Shown here in pieces: positions 1 to 6,855 of a DNA stretch of 9,702 nucleotides (within the stretch, counting starts at the first letter, position 1; each line of letters opens with the position of its first letter). Under the pieces are notes generated by a model, which saw only the letters and a list, made by a program, of their open reading frames with translations, was not told the DNA's origin and ran no database searches. This stretch comes from Ascidiaceihabitans sp. Lineage in GTDB: Bacteria > Pseudomonadota > Alphaproteobacteria > Rhodobacterales > Rhodobacteraceae. Both the position numbers and the translations under genes were made by a program. The stretch is from the NCBI GenBank assembly GCA_023301665.1, contig JALZUL010000239.1:1-9702 (forward strand), given 5' to 3'.

Positions 1-1876
1 TGTTTTGATCAAGCGCGCGACCTTAAAATCGATTGCGCGCTTTGAGGTGCCAACGCCTTTGGCCGATCCGCTCCAAGATATTCGGGTGCATAGCCAAACA
101 GCCGAAAGCTTCTTTGTGAAGGCTGGGGATTATATCCAGATTTTGGACGTGGATGGGCGACAATGCACTGACTTTCAGTGCTTTTCAGCACGCAAATTAG
201 ACAAAGGGGATCAATTCCCGCTGGATATGACAACGACCCGTTCTATCCAAGGTCACGATTACCCAATGCCGGGTTTGCATGGGAAATACTATGATCAAGA
301 TATGCTTCCCTTGATCGAAGTGGTGCAAGATACCTGCGGCCGCCATGATGCTTTTGCGCTAGCTTGTGCGGCCAAATATTATGACGATATTGGGTATCCC
401 GGGCACGCCAATTGCTCAGATAACTTCAACGGAGCGCTTGATACTTACGGTGTGCGTGGACGCGCTGGATGGATGGCGATCAACTTCTTCTTTAATACGA
501 GCATTGATGATCACGGTGTCATGTACGCCGATGAACCTTGGTCGCGCCCCGGGGATTATGTGTTGGTACGGGCATTGACTGATTTAGTGTGTGTGTCTTC
601 TGCCTGCCCTGATGACACTTCGGCGGCCAACGGCTGGAACCCAACCGATATTCACGTTCGTACCTATAGCGGAAAAGAGACGTTTCAGCGCGCGGTCGCT
701 TATCGTCCTACTCCAGAATCGGATCCCAAAATGACCAAAGAGACCGGCTTTCACGAGAGCCTTGCCAAACACACCTCCAATTTTGTCGAATACAACGGAT
801 ATTGGCTGGCCAATTGCTATTCAAAAGCGGGGCCTATCGCAGAGTATCGGGCGTGCCGTGAGAAATGTATTGTGCTTGATTTAACCCCGTTGCGTAAATT
901 CGAGATATTGGGGCCAGATGCAGAAGCGTTGTGCCAATATATTTTCACACGTAATATGAAAACCCTGCCGGTTGGGGGCGTCGTTTATACTGCGATGTGC
1001 TATGAGCACGGTGGCATGATTGACGACGGAACCGTGTTTCGTTTGGGCAAAGACAATTTCCGTTGGATCGGGGGCAGTGATTACGGTGGGGAATGGATCC
1101 GTGAACAAGCGCAAAAGCTAGAGCTTGAAGTTTTGGTGCGCAGCTCAACCGATCAGATGCACAATCTGGCGGTTCAAGGACCCGAAAGCCGTGACTTGTT
1201 GCGTAAACTGATCTGGACCGCGCCACATAACCCTGATTTCGATCAACTCGATTGGTTCCGCTTCACGCCTGCAAGGCTAAACGATGAACATGGCACACCC
1301 ATCGTGATCTCACGCACGGGCTACACCGGTGAATTGGGCTATGAGGTATTCTGCCACCCTAAAGATTGCAAAGAAGTGTTCGATGCGATTTGGGAAACGG
1401 GCCAAGACCACGGTATAACCCCCATGGGGCTTGAGGCATTGGATATGGTGCGCATTGAGGCAGGGCTTATCTTTGCCGGATATGATTTTTCGGATCAGAC
1501 CGACCCTTTTGAAGCCGGCATCGGCTTTACGTGTCCGTTGAAATCCAAGACCGATGATTTTATTGGTCGCGACGCGTTGATCCGACGCAAAGAGCACCCG
1601 CGCCATAAATTGGTTGGGCTTGATATTGATAGCAATGTGGATGTGGAGCACGGCGATTGCCTGCACATCGGACGCGCGCAAATTGGCGAGGTTACGTCAT
1701 CCATGCGCTCACCTTTGTTGGGCAAGAACATTGCGTTGGCGCGTGTGGATGTCGCTCATGCTGAAATTGGTACGGCCCTAGAGATCGGGAAACTTGATGG
1801 GCATCAAAAACGCCTGCCAGCAACAATTGTGCCCTTTGCACATTACGATCCTAAGAAAGAACGCCCAAGATCCTAA
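1..1876 (+). CDS. tdm: Trimethylamine N-oxide demethylase (Tdm), 5'-truncated by the window edge
   Basis: Tdm cleaves TMAO to dimethylamine and formaldehyde in the cytoplasm. The frame is open to the window edge, so the TTG at 5 is only the first start-like codon; residues below are counted from it (623 visible). Residues about 25-225 form a DUF1989 domain with CTDF (54-57), DTCGRHD (109-115), HANCSD (134-139) and SACPDD (199-204). Residues about 260-610 are a GcvT-like folate-binding domain with GGMIDDG (336-342), RTGYTGELGYE (437-447) and GLEALDMVRIEAG (475-487). Cys121, Cys137 and Cys201 are spaced 16 and 64 apart, which matches the zinc ligands Cys263/279/343 that I recall for Methylocella Tdm, an offset of 142. 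The DUF1989-GcvT fusion beside tmm makes Tdm the best call; a plain aminomethyltransferase would lack DUF1989. The gene converges on tmm, 91 bases away. Confidence 0.87.
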   Translation, partial: VLIKRATLKSIARFEVPTPLADPLQDIRVHSQTAESFFVKAGDYIQILDVDGRQCTDFQCFSARKLDKGDQFPLDMTTTRSIQGHDYPMPGLHGKYYDQDMLPLIEVVQDTCGRHDAFALACAAKYYDDIGYPGHANCSDNFNGALDTYGVRGRAGWMAINFFFNTSIDDHGVMYADEPWSRPGDYVLVRALTDLVCVSSACPDDTSAANGWNPTDIHVRTYSGKETFQRAVAYRPTPESDPKMTKETGFHESLAKHTSNFVEYNGYWLANCYSKAGPIAEYRACREKCIVLDLTPLRKFEILGPDAEALCQYIFTRNMKTLPVGGVVYTAMCYEHGGMIDDGTVFRLGKDNFRWIGGSDYGGEWIREQAQKLELEVLVRSSTDQMHNLAVQGPESRDLLRKLIWTAPHNPDFDQLDWFRFTPARLNDEHGTPIVISRTGYTGELGYEVFCHPKDCKEVFDAIWETGQDHGITPMGLEALDMVRIEAGLIFAGYDFSDQTDPFEAGIGFTCPLKSKTDDFIGRDALIRRKEHPRHKLVGLDIDSNVDVEHGDCLHIGRAQIGEVTSSMRSPLLGKNIALARVDVAHAEIGTALEIGKLDGHQKRLPATIVPFAHYDPKKERPRS

Positions 1877-1906
1877 TCTAGATCATGTTTGCTCCTAGAG
1901 CCGTAA

Positions 1907-1940
1907 TCCGCCGCCCAATCGATTTCGAATGAGCGGCGGA
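1907..1940. terminator. Stem-loop between convergent tdm and tmm, possible shared terminator
   Basis: TCCGCCGC at 1907-1914 and GCGGCGGA at 1933-1940 form a perfect 8-bp GC-rich stem around an 18-base loop. It lies 30 bases past the tdm stop and 27 bases past the tmm stop on the other strand, where a bidirectional terminator is expected. Neither side carries a proper U-tract (AAATCGG follows on plus, TTACGG on minus), so intrinsic termination is uncertain and it may only protect 3' ends. Confidence 0.4.
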
Positions 1941-1967
1941 AAATCGGTGTCGATCTTACAGGGGGGA

Positions 1968-3302
1968 TCAATTTTGCAGGTATACCTCTAGGCTGTCATC
2001 CAGCGCGTCTTTCCAAGGCGTGTGATGTTTCGGAGCCATTGTGCCAGTAATCACAGAGGCATAGCTGTTGTCGCGGAATGTCATGATGTTTTTCTTCTTA
2101 TGACCTTTCCACTCTTTGAATGCTTGGCATGCGCCTTCAAGGTCAAAGTCAGGATAGTCGGTCTCGCCAATCAGTTCTTTGACGTAATCACCCTGATACC
2201 AGATTGCATCGTAGTCATCTTGCCCCGCGTCTTCACGCGCAACGCGGTCTTTGACATCGCTAAGCATCGCAGCTTTGTCAGGCGTCTCGATCCGACTCAT
2301 GATCACATCACGTGCCCACCAAGCTTGCGCGTCAAACATGTTAAAGGTGAACCACTGGTCCTGCATACCAATGTAGAACAGGTCAGGATTGTGAACGTAA
2401 GCAACCCCTTTATATAAATCATTGCTCGCCAAGCGGTTGGCTGTTTTCAGGCGCAAATCTTCAGACATGAACGGGAAGCTGTGTTGGTAGCCAGTGCATA
2501 AGATGATCGTGTCGACATCTCGACGTGTGCCATCTTTGAAGTGCGCGGTTTTTCCGTCCATATGCGTCAGAAGGGGGACCTCTGCCCAGTTGTCAGGCCA
2601 GTCATAGCCCATTGCGGCGGTGCGGTGGCTGACGGTGATCGATTTTGCACCGTATTTCCAGCACTGCGATCCAATATCTTCGGCGGAATAGGAGGTGCCG
2701 ATGATCAAAATATCTTGGTCTTTGAATTCGACGGCATCGCGGAAATCATGGGCATGCAGGACACGGCCCGGGAATTTATCAAACCCATCAAAGTGCGGCA
2801 CATTTGGTGTAGAGAAGTGACCGTTGCAGACGATCACGTGGTCAAATTCCTCGCAATACAGCCGATCGTTTGGAAGATCACGCGCGGTGACGGTGAAGAT
2901 ACCATCTTTGAAGTCTACGTTTTTGACAGCGGTGCTAAAGCGGATTTTGTCGCGCACCCCAGCTTTTTTCACACGGCCCTCGATATAGTCGAACAGCACA
3001 GCCCGTGGCGGGTATGACGCGATTTGTTTGCCGAAATGTTCCTCAAAGGAGTAATCGGCAAATTCCAACCCTTCTTTAGGGCCGTTTGACCACAAATAGC
3101 GATACATCGAGCCATGGACGGGTTCGCCGTATTCGTCCAATCCCGTGCGCCAAGAGTAGTTCCATAACCCACCCCAATTGGATTGTTTCTCGAAACAAAC
3201 AACTTCTGGAATGTCTGCACCAGCGTTTTGAGCTGATTGAAAGGCCCGCAACTGTGCAAGGCCAGATGGTCCTGCGCCAATAATAGCAACGCGTTTTGTC
3301 AT
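1968..3302 (-). CDS. tmm: Trimethylamine monooxygenase (bacterial flavin-containing monooxygenase)
   Basis: Tmm is a cytoplasmic FAD- and NADPH-dependent monooxygenase that oxidises trimethylamine to TMAO; the family also oxidises other nucleophilic amines and sulfides. The protein is 444 residues, the usual length. GAGPSG at 9-14 is the FAD-binding motif, FPGRVLHAHDF at 177-187 fits the FMO signature FxGxxxHxxx(Y/F), and GTSYSA at 202-207 is the NADPH-binding motif. Asn73 and Tyr205 appear to correspond to the catalytic Asn78 and Tyr207 of the Methylophaga enzyme (alignment from memory). The frame is open for 37 codons upstream, but the ATG at 3302 is chosen because AAGGAG sits six bases before it and the GxGxxG motif then lies at the normal position. 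It is last in the mgsABC-gmaS-tmm run and converges on tdm, whose enzyme uses its product. A generic FMO is the alternative, unlikely in this context. Confidence 0.93.
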   Translation of the reverse strand: MTKRVAIIGAGPSGLAQLRAFQSAQNAGADIPEVVCFEKQSNWGGLWNYSWRTGLDEYGEPVHGSMYRYLWSNGPKEGLEFADYSFEEHFGKQIASYPPRAVLFDYIEGRVKKAGVRDKIRFSTAVKNVDFKDGIFTVTARDLPNDRLYCEEFDHVIVCNGHFSTPNVPHFDGFDKFPGRVLHAHDFRDAVEFKDQDILIIGTSYSAEDIGSQCWKYGAKSITVSHRTAAMGYDWPDNWAEVPLLTHMDGKTAHFKDGTRRDVDTIILCTGYQHSFPFMSEDLRLKTANRLASNDLYKGVAYVHNPDLFYIGMQDQWFTFNMFDAQAWWARDVIMSRIETPDKAAMLSDVKDRVAREDAGQDDYDAIWYQGDYVKELIGETDYPDFDLEGACQAFKEWKGHKKKNIMTFRDNSYASVITGTMAPKHHTPWKDALDDSLEVYLQN

Positions 3303-3308
3303 GGTATG

Positions 3309-3314
3309 CTCCTT
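3309..3314 (-). promoter_or_regulatory. Ribosome binding site fixing the tmm start
   Basis: On the minus strand AAGGAG ends six bases before the ATG at 3302. No comparable site precedes the upstream in-frame ATG at 3413, so the shorter protein is preferred. Confidence 0.8.
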
Positions 3315-3334
3315 GTCAGGTGTCGCGGCGGGTT

Positions 3335-3374
3335 TTGAGGTGAAGCCTCCGGCGGAAGTTTTTTTGCAAGATGA
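3335..3374. repeat. Rhodobacteraceae-type intergenic repetitive element
   Basis: On the plus strand a GCCTCCGGCGGAAG core (3345-3358) is followed by a run of seven T and then GCAAGATGAA. Just upstream GAGG-TGAAG-CCTC can pair as a small stem. The block resembles a short element (GCCTCCGGCGG, T-rich run, AGATGAA) that I remember as frequent between genes in Rhodobacteraceae genomes; only one copy is in this window, so repetitiveness is not shown here. It lies in the gmaS-tmm gap and would be transcribed in the tmm leader. Confidence 0.45.
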
Positions 3375-3394
3375 ATTTGGATCGGTTTGCGATG

Positions 3395-3415
3395 AGGTGG
3401 GCGCATCGCCCACCT
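3395..3415 (-). terminator. Intercistronic hairpin after gmaS
   Basis: AGGTGGGCG (3395-3403), loop of three bases, CGCCCACCT (3407-3415) form a perfect 9-bp stem starting 10 bases past the gmaS stop. In the direction of transcription no U-tract follows (CATCGCAAACC), so it is more likely a 3'-end stabiliser, attenuator or processing site than a full terminator. It could lower tmm expression relative to gmaS. Confidence 0.45.
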
Positions 3416-3425
3416 TTGATATGCT

Positions 3426-4754
3426 TTAGATGTCGAGCGTGTTCTCGCGTTCCCATTGCGAGAAGTAGGACGTGAAGTCGTTCCATTCTTGCATCTTCAT
3501 TTTTAAGTAGGCTGCTGAGAACTCTGTGCCCATTGCTGCTTTGAGACTGTCATCTTTATCGTACTCTCTCATCGCATCGAGCATATTCAGGGGCAGCTTT
3601 GGCGCATCGGTGATGGTGTGGCCTTCGGCGTACATATCGATATCGTGGCGGGGGCCGGGATCGGCTTTAGAACGAACGCCTGACAGACCTGCAGCGATAA
3701 TTACGGCTTGTAAAAGGTATGGGTTGGCCGCGCCATCTGGCAAGCGTAGCTCAAAGCGACCGGGTCCGGGAACACGCACCATGTGTGTGCGGTTGTTGCC
3801 AGTCCATGTCACTGTGTTGGGGGCCCAAGTGGCACCAGACATCGTGCGCGGTGCATTGATCCGCTTGTAGCTGTTGACGGTCGGGTTGGTAATCGCAGCT
3901 AAGGCCGAGGCGTGTTTCATGATCCCACCTAGGAAGTGTTTCCCACGCTCTGATAGGCCAACTTCGCCGGTTTGTCCGTCGCCATCGCCTGCAAAGACGT
4001 TTGTGGTCGCTGCATCACCCGCCGCATCCCAAACCGAAATATGTGCGTGGCAGCCGTTGCCCGTGAGCCCTTCGATTGGTTTGGGCATAAAGGTCGCGCG
4101 GTAGCCGTGTTTTTCCGCGACACATTTGGTCATGAATTTGAAGAAGCTGTGCTTATCTGCCGTTTTTAGGGCGTCGTCGAAATCCCAATTCATTTCCCAC
4201 TGGCCGTTGGCGTCCTCGTGGTCATTTTGATAAGGGTTCCAACCCAGCTCTAGCATATAGTCGGAAATCTCGCGGATCACATCAAGGCGACGCATAAACG
4301 CTTGTTGATCATAACAAGGTTTGGCCGCGGTATCGAAACTGTCAGAGATTTGATTCCCTTGAGGGGTGAGTAGGAAGAACTCGGCCTCGATGCCGGTTTT
4401 GACATGCATGCCTTCGTCTGCGGCTTCGGCGATCAATTTGCGCAAAACATTGCGCGGGGCTTGGGCGACGTCTTCACCTTCCATCACGCAATTGGCGGGC
4501 ACCCATGCGATGGTTTTGTCCCACGGCAGGATAATAACGGCTTCAGGATCTGGCACTGCCAGCATGTCGGGGTGAGCAGGTGTTAGGTCAAGCCAAGTGG
4601 CAAACCCTGCAAACCCTGCGCCGTCTTCTTGCATGTCAGCTATAGCGCGGGCCGGGACCAGCTTGGCCCGTTGCCCACCAAATAGGTCGGTGAAGGAGAT
4701 CATAAAATATTTGATGCCGTTGGTTTTGGCGAATTTTGCGAGATCAGTAGCCAT
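3426..4754 (-). CDS. gmaS: Gamma-glutamylmethylamide synthetase (glutamine synthetase superfamily)
   Basis: GmaS joins monomethylamine to the gamma-carboxyl of glutamate using ATP, the first step of the indirect N-methylglutamate route for methylamine use as nitrogen (and sometimes energy) source. The 442-residue protein has the glutamine synthetase layout: an N-terminal beta-grasp domain (about 12-100) and a catalytic domain with GIEAEFF (121-127, metal ligands Glu123/Glu125), HEDANGQWE (179-187), NGCHAHIS (233-240), NSYKRI (294-299), Arg323 and ELRLPDG (335-341). The position of the adenylylated tyrosine of housekeeping GlnA reads APKLPLN (384-390) without Tyr, so GlnE-type control is unlikely. 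The ATG at 4754 has a modest AGGGA site about nine bases upstream. Location right after mgsABC separates it from other GlnA-like ligases. It follows mgsC by 71 bases and precedes tmm by 123. Confidence 0.94.
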   Translation of the reverse strand: MATDLAKFAKTNGIKYFMISFTDLFGGQRAKLVPARAIADMQEDGAGFAGFATWLDLTPAHPDMLAVPDPEAVIILPWDKTIAWVPANCVMEGEDVAQAPRNVLRKLIAEAADEGMHVKTGIEAEFFLLTPQGNQISDSFDTAAKPCYDQQAFMRRLDVIREISDYMLELGWNPYQNDHEDANGQWEMNWDFDDALKTADKHSFFKFMTKCVAEKHGYRATFMPKPIEGLTGNGCHAHISVWDAAGDAATTNVFAGDGDGQTGEVGLSERGKHFLGGIMKHASALAAITNPTVNSYKRINAPRTMSGATWAPNTVTWTGNNRTHMVRVPGPGRFELRLPDGAANPYLLQAVIIAAGLSGVRSKADPGPRHDIDMYAEGHTITDAPKLPLNMLDAMREYDKDDSLKAAMGTEFSAAYLKMKMQEWNDFTSYFSQWERENTLDI

Positions 4755-4773
4755 GATCAGTATTCCCTGTTGT

Positions 4774-4817
4774 CTTTATATAAAGTGCGGCGCGTACCGT
4801 ATCCGGCCGCGCCACTT
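4774..4817 (-). promoter_or_regulatory. Intercistronic stem-loop and AT palindrome between mgsC and gmaS
   Basis: AAGTG-CG-GCGCG (4783-4794) pairs with CGCGC-CACTT (4808-4817) as a 10-bp stem with a 2-base bulge; the loop can add a small CCG/CGG stem. Overlapping its end is a perfect 12-bp palindrome, CTTTATATAAAG (4774-4785). The block begins nine bases after the mgsC stop and lies 20 bases before the gmaS start. It may be an attenuator, an RNA processing site or a partial promoter with a TATA-like element; no good -35 box is visible. Confidence 0.4.
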
Positions 4818-4825
4818 GATGTGTT

Positions 4826-6166
4826 TTAGTAAGATGTGCCCGGCTTGCCTGGGTACCAATCGGTCCCTGCAAGCGGAATTCGTGCCATTGCAGCGGCCTC
4901 CATCGTGAGGGCGCATAAATCTTCTGGTTCAAGATTGTGCAGATGGTTTTTACCACAAGCTCTGGCGATGGTTTGCGCTTCCAAGGTCATAACCTTGAGG
5001 TAGTTGTTTAAACGCCGCCCCCCCTCGACCGGATCAAAGCGCTTCATCAGCTCTGGGTCTTGGGTGGTGATGCCTGCAGGGTCTTGGCCCTCGTGCCAAT
5101 CATCATAGGCACCCGCTGTGGTTCCCAGTTTTTGATACTCGGATTCCCATTTTGGGTCGTTGTCCCCCAGCGCAATCAATGCAGCTGTGCCAATGGCCAC
5201 AGCGTCAGCGCCAAGCGCCATGCATTTAGCAACATCAGCGCCGTGGCGAATGCCACCAGAAACAACCAGTTGCACTTCGCGGTGCATGTCCAGGTCTTGC
5301 AAGGCGCGTACGGCCTCGCGAATGCAGGCTAGAATGGGTTGACCGACATGTTCAATAAACACGTCTTGGGTTGCAGCAGTGCCGCCTTGCATCCCGTCCA
5401 AAACCACGACGTCTGCGCCAGCTTTGACAGCAAGAGTGGTGTCAAAGTAGGGCCTTGCGCCGCCAACCTTAATGTAAATCGGCTTTTCCCAATTGGTGAT
5501 TTCACGCAATTCGAGGATTTTGATCTCAAGATCGTCGGGGCCGGTCCAGTCAGGGTGGCGGCAAGCGGAGCGTTGATCGATGCCTTTGGGCAAATTGCGC
5601 ATCTGAGCCACGCGGTCGCTGATCTTTTGACCCAACAACATGCCACCACCGCCGGGTTTTGCGCCTTGGCCCACTACGATCTCGATCGCATCACAGCGCC
5701 GTAAATCGTCAGGGTTCATCCCGTAGCGTGAAGGTAGATACTGATAGACCAGCTTGTTTGAATGGCCGCGCTCTTCCTCGGTCATCCCGCCATCACCCGT
5801 GGTGGTCGAGGTGCCAGCCATAGTCGCGCCGCGCCCGAGGGCTTCTTTTGCACCGCCAGATAAGGCCCCAAAAGACATGCCAGCGATGGTCACGGGAATA
5901 TCCAGCTTAATGGGGTTCTTTGCGAAACGGGTGCCTAAGGTCACAGATGTTTCGCATTTTTCACGGTAACCTTCCAAAGGATAGCGCGACATGGATGCCC
6001 CCAGAAACAGGAGGTCATCAAAATGCGGAACCGCGCGCTTTGCGCCGCCGCCGCGAATGTCATAGATGCCTGTCGCTGCGGCCCGACGGATTTCTGCGTT
6101 TACTTTGTTGGTGAATGTTGCGGATTGAACCGGAACTGTGCGCGGTGCGCCGTTGTCATTTGTCAT
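4826..6166 (-). CDS. mgsC: N-methylglutamate synthase subunit C (FMN-binding glutamate synthase-like)
   Basis: MgsC is the FMN-containing catalytic subunit of N-methylglutamate synthase, related to the central FMN domain of GltB. With MgsA and MgsB it moves methylamine from gamma-glutamylmethylamide into N-methylglutamate. In the 446-residue protein GMSFGALSGGAKEAL (96-110), GQGAKPGGGG (166-175), DGMQGGTAA (257-265), SGGIRHGAD (303-311) and ITTQDPEL (366-373) match the glutamate synthase alpha/beta barrel. The loop that in GltB carries the [3Fe-4S] cysteines as C-x5-C-x4-C has Ala351, Trp357 and Asp362 instead, and no cysteine lies between 315 and 404, so the cluster is almost certainly absent. 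ATG at 6166 has GAGG nine bases upstream, overlapping the mgsB stop. Cytoplasmic; third gene of the mgsABC unit. Confidence 0.93.
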   Translation of the reverse strand: MTNDNGAPRTVPVQSATFTNKVNAEIRRAAATGIYDIRGGGAKRAVPHFDDLLFLGASMSRYPLEGYREKCETSVTLGTRFAKNPIKLDIPVTIAGMSFGALSGGAKEALGRGATMAGTSTTTGDGGMTEEERGHSNKLVYQYLPSRYGMNPDDLRRCDAIEIVVGQGAKPGGGGMLLGQKISDRVAQMRNLPKGIDQRSACRHPDWTGPDDLEIKILELREITNWEKPIYIKVGGARPYFDTTLAVKAGADVVVLDGMQGGTAATQDVFIEHVGQPILACIREAVRALQDLDMHREVQLVVSGGIRHGADVAKCMALGADAVAIGTAALIALGDNDPKWESEYQKLGTTAGAYDDWHEGQDPAGITTQDPELMKRFDPVEGGRRLNNYLKVMTLEAQTIARACGKNHLHNLEPEDLCALTMEAAAMARIPLAGTDWYPGKPGTSY

Positions 6167-6177
6167 GATTTTCCGCC

Positions 6178-6855
6178 TCAGTACGCGTTGTCGATGTTAA
6201 AAGTGTATAGTTGACGAGCGGATCCATAGCGTTTGAATTCGCTGGCTTTGGCATCACATCCGCCCCGCGCAAGCAAATCTTCCAAAAGGGTGATATGCTC
6301 TGGACGCATCTCCTTTTCGATGCAATCAGCGCCGAGTGATTTTACAGTGCCACGAACAAACAGGCGCGCCTCATAAAGAGAGTCACCTAAAGCTTCGCCA
6401 GCATCACCACAGACCACCAGATTGCCCGATTGTGCCATGAACGCGCTCATATGGCCGATATTGCCATGCACGATAATGTCGATCCCTTTCATCGAGATCC
6501 CACAACGCGAGGAGGCATTGCCTTTGATCACAAGTGTCCCGCCTTGGCCTGTTGCACCGGCATATTGAGAGGCGTCGCCCTCAACAATTACGGTGCCCGA
6601 CATCATATTTTCTGCAGTGCCAGGCCCAACAGAGCCGTGAACATGTACTGTCGCTTGCTTGTTCATGCCCGCGCAGTAGTAGCCTGTTGAACCTTTGACG
6701 TTCACCTCGATCGGGGCATCAAGGCCGACAGCAATTGCATGGCTGCCTTTTGGATTTACGATTTCCCAAGTGGTTTCGTTGGTGCTGTCGGATTGGGCCT
6801 GCAAGGTTGCGTTCAATTCGCGCAATCCTTGGGCTTCAAGGTCGAAAGTTTGCAT
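6178..6855 (-). CDS. mgsB: N-methylglutamate synthase subunit B (GXGXG-repeat protein)
   Basis: MgsB corresponds to the C-terminal GXGXG domain of GltB (also related to FwdC/FmdC), a right-handed beta-helix with a structural role in the synthase. The 225-residue protein shows about six turns spaced near 19 residues: GSTGYYCAGM (55-64), GSVGPGTAENMMSG (74-87), GDASQYAGATGQGG (93-106), GNASSRCGISMKG (112-124), GNIGHMSAFMAQSG (131-144) and GDAGEALGDSLYEA (150-163). No catalytic residues are expected. The frame is open 25 codons upstream, but that part overlaps the mgsA end; the ATG at 6855 shares its A with the mgsA TAA (TAATG), a standard coupling arrangement, and gives the normal family length. 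Confidence 0.92.
   Translation of the reverse strand: MQTFDLEAQGLRELNATLQAQSDSTNETTWEIVNPKGSHAIAVGLDAPIEVNVKGSTGYYCAGMNKQATVHVHGSVGPGTAENMMSGTVIVEGDASQYAGATGQGGTLVIKGNASSRCGISMKGIDIIVHGNIGHMSAFMAQSGNLVVCGDAGEALGDSLYEARLFVRGTVKSLGADCIEKEMRPEHITLLEDLLARGGCDAKASEFKRYGSARQLYTFNIDNAY

Noticed and set aside
5..7. TTG as the true start of tdm
   Set aside because: The frame is open to base 1, no ribosome binding site can be judged, and the metal-ligand spacing predicts about 140 more residues upstream.
1310..1681. 123-codon frame on the minus strand inside tdm
   Set aside because: It is antisense to the conserved folate domain and has no start signal or domain.
2541..3017. 158-codon frame on the plus strand inside tmm
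   Set aside because: It is antisense to well-supported FMO motifs and its translation shows no recognisable domain; a shadow frame.
3303..3413. In-frame 37-codon extension of tmm
   Set aside because: It reads through the repeat-like element and the hairpin, has no ribosome binding site, and would push the FAD motif away from the N-terminus; AAGGAG marks the ATG at 3302.
4774..4785. CTTTATATAAAG as a certain gmaS promoter
   Set aside because: No acceptable -35 hexamer lies at the right distance; kept only as part of a structured gap.
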